Assembly (NCBI GenBank): GCA_023423675.1
Contig: JAFAFD010000277.1
Span: forward strand, 1 to 8,239
Length of the DNA: 8,239 nt
Direction of reading: 5' to 3'
Origin: Pseudomonadota bacterium
GTDB lineage: Bacteria > Pseudomonadota > Gammaproteobacteria > Xanthomonadales > Xanthomonadaceae
The notes below the pieces were generated by a model that was given only the letters and a program-made list of their open reading frames with translations, was not told where the DNA came from and made no database searches. Positions 1-5,700 of this stretch are shown one piece after another (position 1 is the stretch's first letter; each line of letters opens with the position of its first letter). The position numbers and the translations under genes were made by a program.

Positions 1-966
1 ATGGTGCGGCTGGCCGAGTACAGCCGCGACTGCCTGGAGGAACTGCGTCGCGACACCGGCATCGAGTACGAACAGCGCACCCTCGGCACCACGCAGCTGT
101 TCCGCACCCAGGCCCAGCTCGACGGCGCGGGCAAGGACATCGCCATCCTGCGCGACTACGGCGTGCCCTACGAGTTGCTCGACCGCGCCGGCATCGTCCG
201 CGCCGAGCCGGCGCTGGCCAAGGTCGCCGACACGCTGGCCGGCGCCCTGCGCCTGCCCGGCGACGAGACCGGCGACTGCCACCTGTTCACCACCCGGCTG
301 GCGGCGCTGGCCGCGGCCGCGGGCGTGGAGTTCCGCCACGGGCAGACGATCGAGGCGCTAGAGGCCGAAGGCGATAGTCTCGCCGGCGTGCGTATCGACG
401 GCCGCGTCGAGACCGCCGACCGCTACGTGCTCGCGCTGGGCAGTTGGTCTCCGACGCTGCTGGCACCGCTCGGCATCCGCCTGCCGGTCTACCCGCTCAA
501 GGGCTATTCGCTGACCATCCCGATCACGCGGCCGGAGATGGCGCCGCACTCGACCGTGCTCGACGAGAGCTACAAGGTCGCCATCACTCGCTTCGACCAG
601 CGCATCCGCGTCGGCGGCATGGCCGAGGTGGCCGGCTACGACCTGTCGCTGCCGCAGCGACGGCGCGAGACGCTGGAACTGGTGGTGCGCAGCCTGTATC
701 CCGACGGCGGCGATCTTGCGAACGCGGTGTTCTGGACCGGCCTGCGCCCGTCCACGCCCGACGGCCCGCCGGTGGTCGGCGCGACGAGATACCGCAACCT
801 GCTGCTCAACACCGGCCACGGCACGCTGGGCTGGACGATGGCCTGCGGCTCGGCGCGCTATCTGGCCGACCTGGTCGACGGACGCACGCCGGCGATCGAT
901 ACCGAGGGCCTCGACATCTCCCGCTACGACCGCCCCTGGCCGGCGGCGCCCACCGGCCTGCGCTGA
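1..966 (+). CDS. dadA: D-amino acid dehydrogenase, 5'-truncated by the window edge
   Basis: The product is the C-terminal 321 residues of DadA, a membrane-associated FAD enzyme. It oxidises D-alanine and other D-amino acids to the 2-oxo acid and ammonia and passes electrons to the respiratory chain. The fragment reads as a clean match to the family. Visible motifs include [42 protein letters not shown] and, at about residues 270-284, [15 protein letters not shown], which belongs to the C-terminal FAD-binding part. The first codon is an ATG, but it corresponds to an internal methionine near residue 105-110 of the roughly 430-residue family. The N-terminal Rossmann segment with the GxGxxG dinucleotide motif therefore lies upstream of this window, and this is not a complete gene. 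The stop TGA at 964-966 overlaps the ATG of the alanine racemase gene, so the two are probably translationally coupled. About a quarter of leucine codons are CTC, more than in the kinase gene further right. Confidence 0.95.
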   Translation: MVRLAEYSRDCLEELRRDTGIEYEQRTLGTTQLFRTQAQLDGAGKDIAILRDYGVPYELLDRAGIVRAEPALAKVADTLAGALRLPGDETGDCHLFTTRLAALAAAAGVEFRHGQTIEALEAEGDSLAGVRIDGRVETADRYVLALGSWSPTLLAPLGIRLPVYPLKGYSLTIPITRPEMAPHSTVLDESYKVAITRFDQRIRVGGMAEVAGYDLSLPQRRRETLELVVRSLYPDGGDLANAVFWTGLRPSTPDGPPVVGATRYRNLLLNTGHGTLGWTMACGSARYLADLVDGRTPAIDTEGLDISRYDRPWPAAPTGLR

Positions 967-2042
967 TGCGTCCCTCCCGCGCCACCATCGACCTCGACGC
1001 CCTGCGCCACAACTACCGCCATGCGCGCGCACTCGGCGGCGGCAAGGCGCTGGCGGTAGTCAAGGCCGACGCCTACGGCCACGGCGCCGTCGCCTGCGCC
1101 CGCGCGCTCGAAGGCGAGGCCGACGGTTTCGGCGTCGCCTGCATCGAGGAGGCGCTGGAGCTGCGCGAGGCAGGCATCCGCGCGCCGGTCGTACTGCTGG
1201 AAGGCTTCTTCGACGCGGAAGAACTGGCGCTGGTCGAGCGCCACGCGTTGTGGACGGTCGTCGCTTCGCCGTGGCAGGTCGACGCGCTCGAACGCCACCG
1301 CGCCGCGCGCCCGTGGCAGGTCTGGCTGAAGCTCGACTCGGGCATGCACCGACTCGGCCTGTCGCCGGGCGAATACCTCGACGCCTGGCGACGCCTGCGC
1401 GCGCTGCCGTGGATCGACGGCATGGTCGCGATGAGCCACTTCTCGCGCGCCGACGAACTCTCGCACCCCAGCACCCGCGAACAGCTCGCGGCCTTCGACA
1501 CCGCGCTCGCGCAGTTGCCGGCCGGCACCACGTCAAGCATCGCCAACTCCGCCGCGCTGATGGCCTGGCCCGGCACCCGCCGCGACTGGGTGCGCCCGGG
1601 GCTGATGCTGTACGGCTCGCACATGCTCGACGCGCCCCGCGCCGAGGCCGACGCGCTGCGCGCGGTGATGACGCTGGAATCGAAGGTGATCGCCGTGCGC
1701 GAACTCGCCGCGGGCGAACCGATCGGCTATGCCGGCACCTTCATCACCACCCGTCCCACGCGCGTGGGCGTGGTCGCGGCCGGCTACGCCGACGGCTACC
1801 CGCAGTACGCCACCTCGGGCACGCCGGTGATCATCGACGGCCGCCCCGGCGAACTGATCGGCCGCGTGTCGATGGACATGCTGACCGTGGACCTGACCGC
1901 GCATGCGCAGGCCGGCATCGGCAGCGTGGTGGAACTGTGGGGTACGGCGCCGACCCTGGCCGAACTGGCCCCGCGCTGCGGTGTCAGTGCCTACCAGCTG
2001 CCGTGCGCGGTCAAGCGCGTGGCGCGGGTTTACCAGGAGTGA
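966..2042 (+). CDS. alr: alanine racemase (catabolic, dadA-linked)
   Basis: This is a PLP-dependent alanine racemase of 358 residues, the usual family length. It interconverts L- and D-alanine in the cytoplasm. Next to dadA it probably feeds D-alanine to the dehydrogenase during L-alanine catabolism (the DadX role), and it may also supply D-Ala for peptidoglycan. The N-terminal TIM-barrel carries [11 protein letters not shown], with the PLP Schiff-base lysine at K33. [11 protein letters not shown] (about 121-131) holds the lysine equivalent to the carbamylated one (K122) and the conserved arginine R129. GYAGTF contains the second catalytic base, Tyr255. SMDM (302-305) is the conserved C-terminal motif. 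The start is the ATG at 966, which overlaps the dadA stop as ATGA; the frame stays open further upstream only because it runs out of frame inside dadA. The symbol could equally be dadX; sequence alone does not separate the catabolic from the biosynthetic role. Twelve of its 38 leucine codons are CTC. Confidence 0.96.
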   Translation: MRPSRATIDLDALRHNYRHARALGGGKALAVVKADAYGHGAVACARALEGEADGFGVACIEEALELREAGIRAPVVLLEGFFDAEELALVERHALWTVVASPWQVDALERHRAARPWQVWLKLDSGMHRLGLSPGEYLDAWRRLRALPWIDGMVAMSHFSRADELSHPSTREQLAAFDTALAQLPAGTTSSIANSAALMAWPGTRRDWVRPGLMLYGSHMLDAPRAEADALRAVMTLESKVIAVRELAAGEPIGYAGTFITTRPTRVGVVAAGYADGYPQYATSGTPVIIDGRPGELIGRVSMDMLTVDLTAHAQAGIGSVVELWGTAPTLAELAPRCGVSAYQLPCAVKRVARVYQE

Positions 2043-2047
2043 GGTGA

Positions 2048-2071
2048 TGCCGGCCAGCGGCCGGCACTACC
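2048..2071 (-). repeat. SMAG-type (GTAG) REP palindrome
   Basis: Read on the minus strand, this begins GGTAG and continues into a perfect 8-bp stem (TGCCGGCC / GGCCGGCA) around a 3-nt loop. The GTAG head followed by a GC-rich palindrome is the hallmark of the abundant SMAG repeats of Stenotrophomonas maltophilia, a REP family mobilised by RAYT-type transposases. It sits five bases after the alr stop codon, in the convergent gap before the DUF3016 gene, which is a typical REP location. It may help stabilise or terminate the alr transcript. No RAYT gene is present in this window. Confidence 0.85.
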
Positions 2072-2089
2072 AGGATGCACGCTTCACGA

Positions 2090-2110
2090 CCGCCGGGCAT
2101 GGCCCGGCGG
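2090..2110. terminator. convergent intergenic hairpin, likely bidirectional terminator
   Basis: A perfect 9-bp stem (CCGCCGGGC / GCCCGGCGG) closes a 3-nt ATG loop. It lies between the alr stop (2042) and the stop of the minus-strand DUF3016 gene (2118), seven bases past the latter. Only a short TTT follows on the plus strand and no T-run follows on the minus strand, so intrinsic termination is plausible but not certain. Its core recurs in the hairpin at 5243-5271. Confidence 0.6.
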
Positions 2111-2117
2111 CCTTTGA

Positions 2118-2684
2118 TCAACGCGCGGCGGTCGCCTGCGTGGTCAACTGGCGCTTCACCCAGTCATCGATCAGGCGCTTCTCGAAACGCAGTGGATCGC
2201 TGTCGCTGCGCACCCCGATGTTGTGCAGGTAGCCGCTGTCGCTCAGCTTGGCCTCGCCTTCGTCGAGGATGCGGCCGCTGGCGTCCTTCAGCGTGTACTG
2301 CAGGGTGATGCGCGGCGGATAGATGTCACGCATGATCCGGATGTCGCTGCCGCGCGGGCCGTGCCACGGCTCGTAGTCGCCGGCGCGCTTGATGTCCACC
2401 AGGGTCACGTCGAGGGTCTGCCCCGGCTGCAGCGGCTTGGCTGCCGCAGTCCGCACGTAGCGGGCCAGCTGCTGCACCCAGTCGCCGCGCTGTGCTTCGA
2501 AGCGGTTGGTGCTGCGGCGGATCTCGGTGAAGGTGGCCGGATCGTCCCATTTCACGCTGACCGGGCCATCGGCCTGCAGCGCCCGCGGTGCCTGCGGATC
2601 GGTGACAGTGCGTGGCGCAGCGGTGGCGCTGCCCACGACCAGGGCGCCTGCCAGCAGCAGGGCGGCGGAAAGGGAGCGGTTCAT
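2118..2684 (-). CDS. secreted DUF3016 domain protein
   Basis: This encodes a 188-residue protein of the DUF3016 family; no biochemical function is known to me. Residues 1-24 look like a Sec signal peptide: MNR, then a hydrophobic LLLAGALVVG stretch, then SATAA before a proline. There is no lipobox cysteine, so a soluble periplasmic protein cleaved by signal peptidase I is expected. Family-like segments follow in order: VSVKWDDPATFTEI near the start of the mature domain, a central LDVTLVDIKRAGDYE, then DIRIMRDIYPPRITLQYTL and, near the C-terminus, PLRFEKRLIDDWVKRQL. The frame stays open upstream to 2930, but the ATG at 2684 is chosen because the signal peptide and a good Shine-Dalgarno (AGGAGA, 2690-2695) both begin there. 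It is transcribed divergently from the hybrid kinase and ends at a hairpin shared with alr. The family assignment is from motif recall; the function is unknown. Confidence 0.88.
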   Translation of the reverse strand: MNRSLSAALLLAGALVVGSATAAPRTVTDPQAPRALQADGPVSVKWDDPATFTEIRRSTNRFEAQRGDWVQQLARYVRTAAAKPLQPGQTLDVTLVDIKRAGDYEPWHGPRGSDIRIMRDIYPPRITLQYTLKDASGRILDEGEAKLSDSGYLHNIGVRSDSDPLRFEKRLIDDWVKRQLTTQATAAR

Positions 2685-2689
2685 GGTGG

Positions 2690-2695
2690 TCTCCT
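2690..2695 (-). promoter_or_regulatory. Shine-Dalgarno of the DUF3016 gene
   Basis: AGGAGA on the minus strand lies five bases before the ATG at 2684. It fixes this start over the longer open frame reaching 2930, whose extra N-terminus would place the signal peptide internally. Confidence 0.8.
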
Positions 2696-2807
2696 GCGCC
2701 CCGTGATCGGGGCGGTGTCGGTGTACAGGTCGAGTGTGATCCTGCGGCCGGGCGCCAGCAATGGCCGATTGCGTCATATACGACAGCAGTTGTCGCGAAT
2801 TCACGGT

Positions 2808-2835
2808 CGTCAAGCCTGACTGACGGCGCTTGACG
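2808..2835. promoter_or_regulatory. inverted repeat in the divergent promoter region
   Basis: CGTCAAGC (2808-2815) and GCTTGACG (2828-2835) form a perfect 8-bp inverted repeat with a 12-nt spacer. It lies in the 208-bp gap between the divergent DUF3016 and hybrid-kinase genes. Each arm contains TTGACG, a near-consensus sigma-70 -35 hexamer, one on each strand and pointing outward to its gene. On the plus strand GAAGAT (2854-2859) is a weak -10 candidate 18 bases downstream. I see no good -10 at standard spacing on the minus strand. It could be paired -35 elements or an operator for a dimeric regulator; which one is inference. Confidence 0.35.
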
Positions 2836-2892
2836 CTGTGAATACGCGCTCTGGAAGATGCTGTCCCTCCACCCGGTCCGTCCTCCACGCCC

Positions 2893-4917
2893 TTGTCCAC
2901 ACTGCCGCCCCTCGCGGAGCGCGCGCCCACGAAGGCGCCGGCGCCCGAATCCGACCTGCATCACGGCGTGCTCAAGCACATCCATGCCGGCTTCTGTGTG
3001 ATCCAGGTGCTGTTCGAAGGCGAGCAGGCCGTGGACTACCGCTTCATCGAGGTCAACGACGCCTTCGAGCAGCAGACTGGCCTGAAAGACGTGCAGGGCA
3101 AGCGGATGAGCGCGCTGGAGCCGCACCACGAACGTGACTGGTTCCGCATCTACGGCGAAGTGGCGCGTACGGGGCAGCCGGCGCAGTTCGAGATGGAAGC
3201 ACGCGCACTCGGCCGCTCGTTCGCAGTGGACGCCGTGCGCGTGGGCGAGCCGGGCGAGGACAAGGTCGGCATCCTGTTCTTCGACGTGACCGCGCGCAAG
3301 CAGATCGAAGTGGAGCTGGGCGAGAGCGAGGCGCGTTTCAGCGCGCTGGCCGATGGCCTGCCGATGCCGGTCTGGGTGCTGGACGAGCGCGGCCATGCCC
3401 GTTTCGTCAACAGCGCCTTCAGCGAATTCTTCGGTGGCGACGAAACCCGCGTGCCGGAAGATGTCTGGCGTGGCCTGGTGCATCCGGATGACGCCTCGGT
3501 ATTTGAGTACGAGCTGCAGGAAGCGTTGACAGTGCAGCGCTCGATGCATGCGCTGGTGCGCGCGCGGCGGGCCGATGGTCAGTGGCGCTGGCTGGAAATG
3601 AACGCGCGGCCGCGCTTCTCACGCATGGGCCGCTTCATCGGCCTGGCTGGCAGCAGTCCGGACGTGACCGAGCGGCGCGAGATCGAACTGGCGCGCGAGG
3701 AGCTGCTGCAGTCCGAGCGTGCCGCGCGCAGCGCCGCGGAAAACATGGCGCGGGTGAAGGACGAGTTCCTGGCTACGCTGTCGCACGAGCTGCGTACGCC
3801 GCTGACCACCATCCTCGGCTGGAGCGAACTGCTGCTGCAGCGGGTGGACAACACCAGCCCGCTGTTCAAGGGCCTGAACGTGATCGCCAGCAGCGCCACG
3901 GCGCAGAAGCGCCTGATCTCGGACATGCTGGACCTGAGCAGCATGCTGCTGGGCAAGGTGCAGCTGGAAGTGGAAGTGCTGGACCTGCGCACGCAGCTGG
4001 GCGAAGCCATCGGTGCCCAGGAGCTGGTAGCCGAGGGCAAGGCGCTGGATGTCAGTCTGCAGCTGCCTGATCAGCCCTGCCTGGTGCTGGGCGATGCCAC
4101 GCGCCTGCAGCAGGTGTTCTGGAACCTGCTGTCCAACGCCATCAAGTTCACCCCGGCCGAAGGCCGCATCGAGGCGCAGGTGCGTGCCGATGGCGGCTAC
4201 TGGACGATCACCCTGCGCGACACCGGCGACGGCATCGCGCCCGAGTTCCTGCACCATCTGTTCAGCCGCTTCCGCCAGGCCGATGGCACCACCACCCGCC
4301 GCCATGGCGGCCTGGGCCTGGGCCTGGCCATCGTGCAGCAGCTGGTGGAACTGCACGGCGGCACGATCAGCGCAGCCAGCGACGGCCATGGCCATGGCTC
4401 GACGTTCACCGTGCGCCTGCCGCAGTACCTGCCCGATGCCGACCGCCGGCCGCTGCGCGAAGTGTTCAGCGGCCCGATCCTCGACCCGACCGTGGTCGAG
4501 CCGTATCCGCTGCGCGGCCTGCATGTGCTGGCCGTGGACGACCAGCCGGAAGTGCTGGAATACCTGCGGCGCATGCTGGAAGAGCAGGGCGCCAGTGTCT
4601 CGGCGGTCAGTTCGGCCGGTGAAGCGCTGGCCCTGCTGGCCGACAGCGGCCACCTGCAGTACCAGGTGATGCTGACTGACATCGGCATGCCGGGCATGGA
4701 TGGCTATGGCCTGGTGCGCACGTTGCGCGAGGACATGGGCGTGGCGGCGACCGACCTTCCCGCCGTGGCGGTGACCGCGCTGGCACGTGCCGACGACCGC
4801 CGCCGCGCACTGGCCTCGGGCTTCCAGGAACACGTCGCCAAGCCGTACTCGGTGGCGCAGCTGGTCTCGGCCGTGCGCAGCGTGCAGCCGGAACGCCGTG
4901 GCGACGCCTTGCACTGA
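2893..4917 (+). CDS. soluble PAS-PAS hybrid sensor histidine kinase with receiver domain
   Basis: This encodes a 674-residue cytoplasmic hybrid kinase with no transmembrane segment or signal peptide. Domains in order: PAS (about 21-138, ending in a PAC-like GILFFDVTARKQ), PAS (about 145-265, with VHPDD and a PAC ending SSPDVTERRE), a helical linker, and HisKA (288-353) with phosphoacceptor His298 in SHELRTPLT. HATPase_c follows (about 398-510), with N-box NLLSNAIKF (Asn415), G1 DTGDG (443-447), F-box FSRF and G2 GGLGLGLAI (472-480). The C-terminal receiver (about 543-660) has Asp549-Asp550, phosphorylatable Asp596, Thr628 and Lys650. All catalytic residues are present, so it should autophosphorylate and pass phosphate to its own receiver. 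There is no Hpt or output domain, so a separate phosphotransfer partner or regulator is needed. The stimulus cannot be read from the PAS domains. The start is taken as TTG 2893; no clear Shine-Dalgarno precedes it, and in-frame GTG 2968 is an alternative that would keep nearly all of the first PAS. The DUF3247 gene follows 19 bp downstream. Confidence 0.93.
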   Translation: MSTLPPLAERAPTKAPAPESDLHHGVLKHIHAGFCVIQVLFEGEQAVDYRFIEVNDAFEQQTGLKDVQGKRMSALEPHHERDWFRIYGEVARTGQPAQFEMEARALGRSFAVDAVRVGEPGEDKVGILFFDVTARKQIEVELGESEARFSALADGLPMPVWVLDERGHARFVNSAFSEFFGGDETRVPEDVWRGLVHPDDASVFEYELQEALTVQRSMHALVRARRADGQWRWLEMNARPRFSRMGRFIGLAGSSPDVTERREIELAREELLQSERAARSAAENMARVKDEFLATLSHELRTPLTTILGWSELLLQRVDNTSPLFKGLNVIASSATAQKRLISDMLDLSSMLLGKVQLEVEVLDLRTQLGEAIGAQELVAEGKALDVSLQLPDQPCLVLGDATRLQQVFWNLLSNAIKFTPAEGRIEAQVRADGGYWTITLRDTGDGIAPEFLHHLFSRFRQADGTTTRRHGGLGLGLAIVQQLVELHGGTISAASDGHGHGSTFTVRLPQYLPDADRRPLREVFSGPILDPTVVEPYPLRGLHVLAVDDQPEVLEYLRRMLEEQGASVSAVSSAGEALALLADSGHLQYQVMLTDIGMPGMDGYGLVRTLREDMGVAATDLPAVAVTALARADDRRRALASGFQEHVAKPYSVAQLVSAVRSVQPERRGDALH

Positions 4918-4923
4918 GCACCC

Positions 4924-4929
4924 AGGAGG
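4924..4929 (+). promoter_or_regulatory. Shine-Dalgarno of the DUF3247 gene
   Basis: A perfect AGGAGG sits seven bases before the ATG at 4937, in the 19-bp gap after the kinase stop. It decides the start over an open frame that continues back into the kinase gene, and suggests strong translation independent of the kinase. Confidence 0.9.
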
Positions 4930-4936
4930 TTCACCG

Positions 4937-5239
4937 ATGTCCCGTATTGCGCCCCGCATCCACACCGATCCAGCGCAGATCGCCCATCTGGAAGCCCTGT
5001 TGCCGCAGCTGGGTGGCGAATGGCAGGTGCAGCTGACCCTGCATGATGGCCGCCGCCTGCTGGGCACCGTGGCCGTGCGCCCGACGCTGCAGCAGTACCG
5101 CAATGAAGCAGGTGATGAAGGCAGCAACGGCCAGCTGCGCCTGGACGACTACGACAACCCGGTGCAGCAGCACCACGTCTGGCTGGATGAGATCGCCAGC
5201 GTCAGCCGGCTGCCGCCGAAGGCGCCGTCACAGGTCTGA
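4937..5239 (+). CDS. DUF3247 family protein, probably Sm-like fold
   Basis: This encodes a small acidic protein of 100 residues with no signal peptide or membrane segment, so it is probably cytoplasmic. It resembles the DUF3247 family of xanthomonads: an N-terminal TDPAQIAHLEALLPQL helix, then short beta-strand-like stretches (WQVQLTLHDGRRLLGTVAVRPTLQQYRN), then LDDYDNPVQQHHVWLDEIASVSRL. I recall that a Xanthomonas campestris member of this family was solved as a variant of the Sm/Hfq-like fold. The pattern of a strand, a DG turn, a GTV strand and a closing strand ending in an I-x-S-V motif fits that fold, but RNA binding is unproven. It has a strong Shine-Dalgarno and lies 19 bp after the kinase gene, so co-transcription is likely. 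A functional link with the kinase is inference only. The gene ends at a long hairpin. Confidence 0.8.
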   Translation: MSRIAPRIHTDPAQIAHLEALLPQLGGEWQVQLTLHDGRRLLGTVAVRPTLQQYRNEAGDEGSNGQLRLDDYDNPVQQHHVWLDEIASVSRLPPKAPSQV

Positions 5240-5242
5240 AAC

Positions 5243-5271
5243 GGTGGCGCTGGGCCATGCCCGGCGCCACC
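5243..5271. terminator. strong convergent hairpin, likely bidirectional terminator
   Basis: A 13-bp stem (GGTGGCGC, a T-G wobble pair, then GGGC, with the complementary arm) closes a 3-nt CAT loop. It begins four bases after the DUF3247 stop and ends eight bases before the stop of the minus-strand 87-aa gene. It therefore probably serves both transcripts. No T-run follows on the plus strand, which is common for terminators in high-GC genomes. It contains GGGCCATGCCCGGCG, also present in the hairpin at 2090-2110. Confidence 0.7.
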
Positions 5272-5278
5272 CCGCATC

Positions 5279-5542
5279 TCAATGCTCGAACACGGTCGGC
5301 GTTGCCTCGAACCGGCGCGCATAGGCACGCTCGTCGGCCACGCGGGCCACTTCGTCGTCGGCCAGGTCCGGTGCCCCATAGACCGCATAGGCCACGCTGC
5401 CATCGGCGCCATGGCCGACCTGGTGCAGGCGGTAGCGCGAATGCCCACCACCGGTGTCCTCGGGGTAATGCACGGGCGGGTGGCTGCCTTCCAGGTCCAT
5501 CTCACTGTTGTCGACCACTCCACCGACGAACAAGGCGCGCAT
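5279..5542 (-). CDS. conserved-looking small protein of unknown function (87 aa)
   Basis: I do not recognise this family. The 87-residue product begins MRALFVGGVVDNSEMDLEG and has a histidine- and glycine-rich middle (PPVHYPEDTGGGHSRYRLHQ). A YAVYG segment follows, then an acidic and arginine-rich helix-like C-terminus (LADDEVARVADERAYARRF). There is no signal peptide, transmembrane segment or cysteine, so it is probably a soluble cytoplasmic protein. The gene call rests on a good Shine-Dalgarno (AGGAGA at 5549-5554, six bases before the ATG), on its position between a terminator-like hairpin and a divergent operon, and on a protein composition that looks real. It is transcribed as a single gene, divergently from rsmC. 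Its function is unknown and nothing around it gives a strong clue. Confidence 0.75.
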   Translation of the reverse strand: MRALFVGGVVDNSEMDLEGSHPPVHYPEDTGGGHSRYRLHQVGHGADGSVAYAVYGAPDLADDEVARVADERAYARRFEATPTVFEH

Positions 5543-5663
5543 GCAGGTTCTCCTGGGGTTTGCTGGGGGAGCCCTTACCCTGAACGCTTCGATGTTGTCG
5601 GCGCATCAACAGCCCGTTGAACTTTCGCAAAGCGGCCCCCCGGGGCCAGCCCAGCGGGGGCGG

Positions 5664-5669
5664 TACAAT
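5664..5669 (+). promoter_or_regulatory. candidate -10 box for the rsmC-rsuA-HAD operon
   Basis: TACAAT matches the sigma-70 -10 consensus at five of six positions, which stands out in this GC-rich gap. It would place transcription initiation near 5676, upstream of the ATG at 5701. It overlaps the in-frame ATG at 5668, which argues against that ATG as the start. No good -35 is seen at standard spacing: the expected place falls in a GC-rich palindrome (5634-5647), so the promoter call is moderate. Confidence 0.5.
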
Positions 5670-5700
5670 GGACGGCCCTACGCTTGAAGTACCCGCGCCG

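Noticed and set aside
1..3. ATG at position 1 as a true dadA start
   Set aside because: It aligns with an internal methionine; the FAD-binding N-terminus is missing, so the gene begins before the window.
2781..2795. CGACA-N5-TGTCG inverted repeat upstream of the DUF3016 gene
   Set aside because: Only 5-bp arms in GC-rich DNA, not extendable, and no known operator matches.
2838..3137. GTG-started plus-strand frame of 99 codons at the start of the kinase
   Set aside because: Arg/Ala-rich out-of-frame translation overlapping the first PAS domain; no ribosome-binding site.
2326..3549. Long minus-strand open frame (407 codons) across the DUF3016 and kinase genes
   Set aside because: It is a shadow frame of high-GC coding DNA: low-complexity Arg/His/Ala-rich translation, no family motifs, and it overlaps two well-supported genes.
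3619..5127. Minus-strand open frame of 502 codons antisense to the kinase
   Set aside because: The translation is rich in H, Q, R and A with no domain signature; the plus-strand kinase has every catalytic motif in order.
5634..5647. GGCCCC/GGGGCC palindrome upstream of rsmC as a terminator
   Set aside because: It lies in a divergent gap with no upstream transcript to stop, has a minimal 2-nt loop and no T-run; probably compositional.
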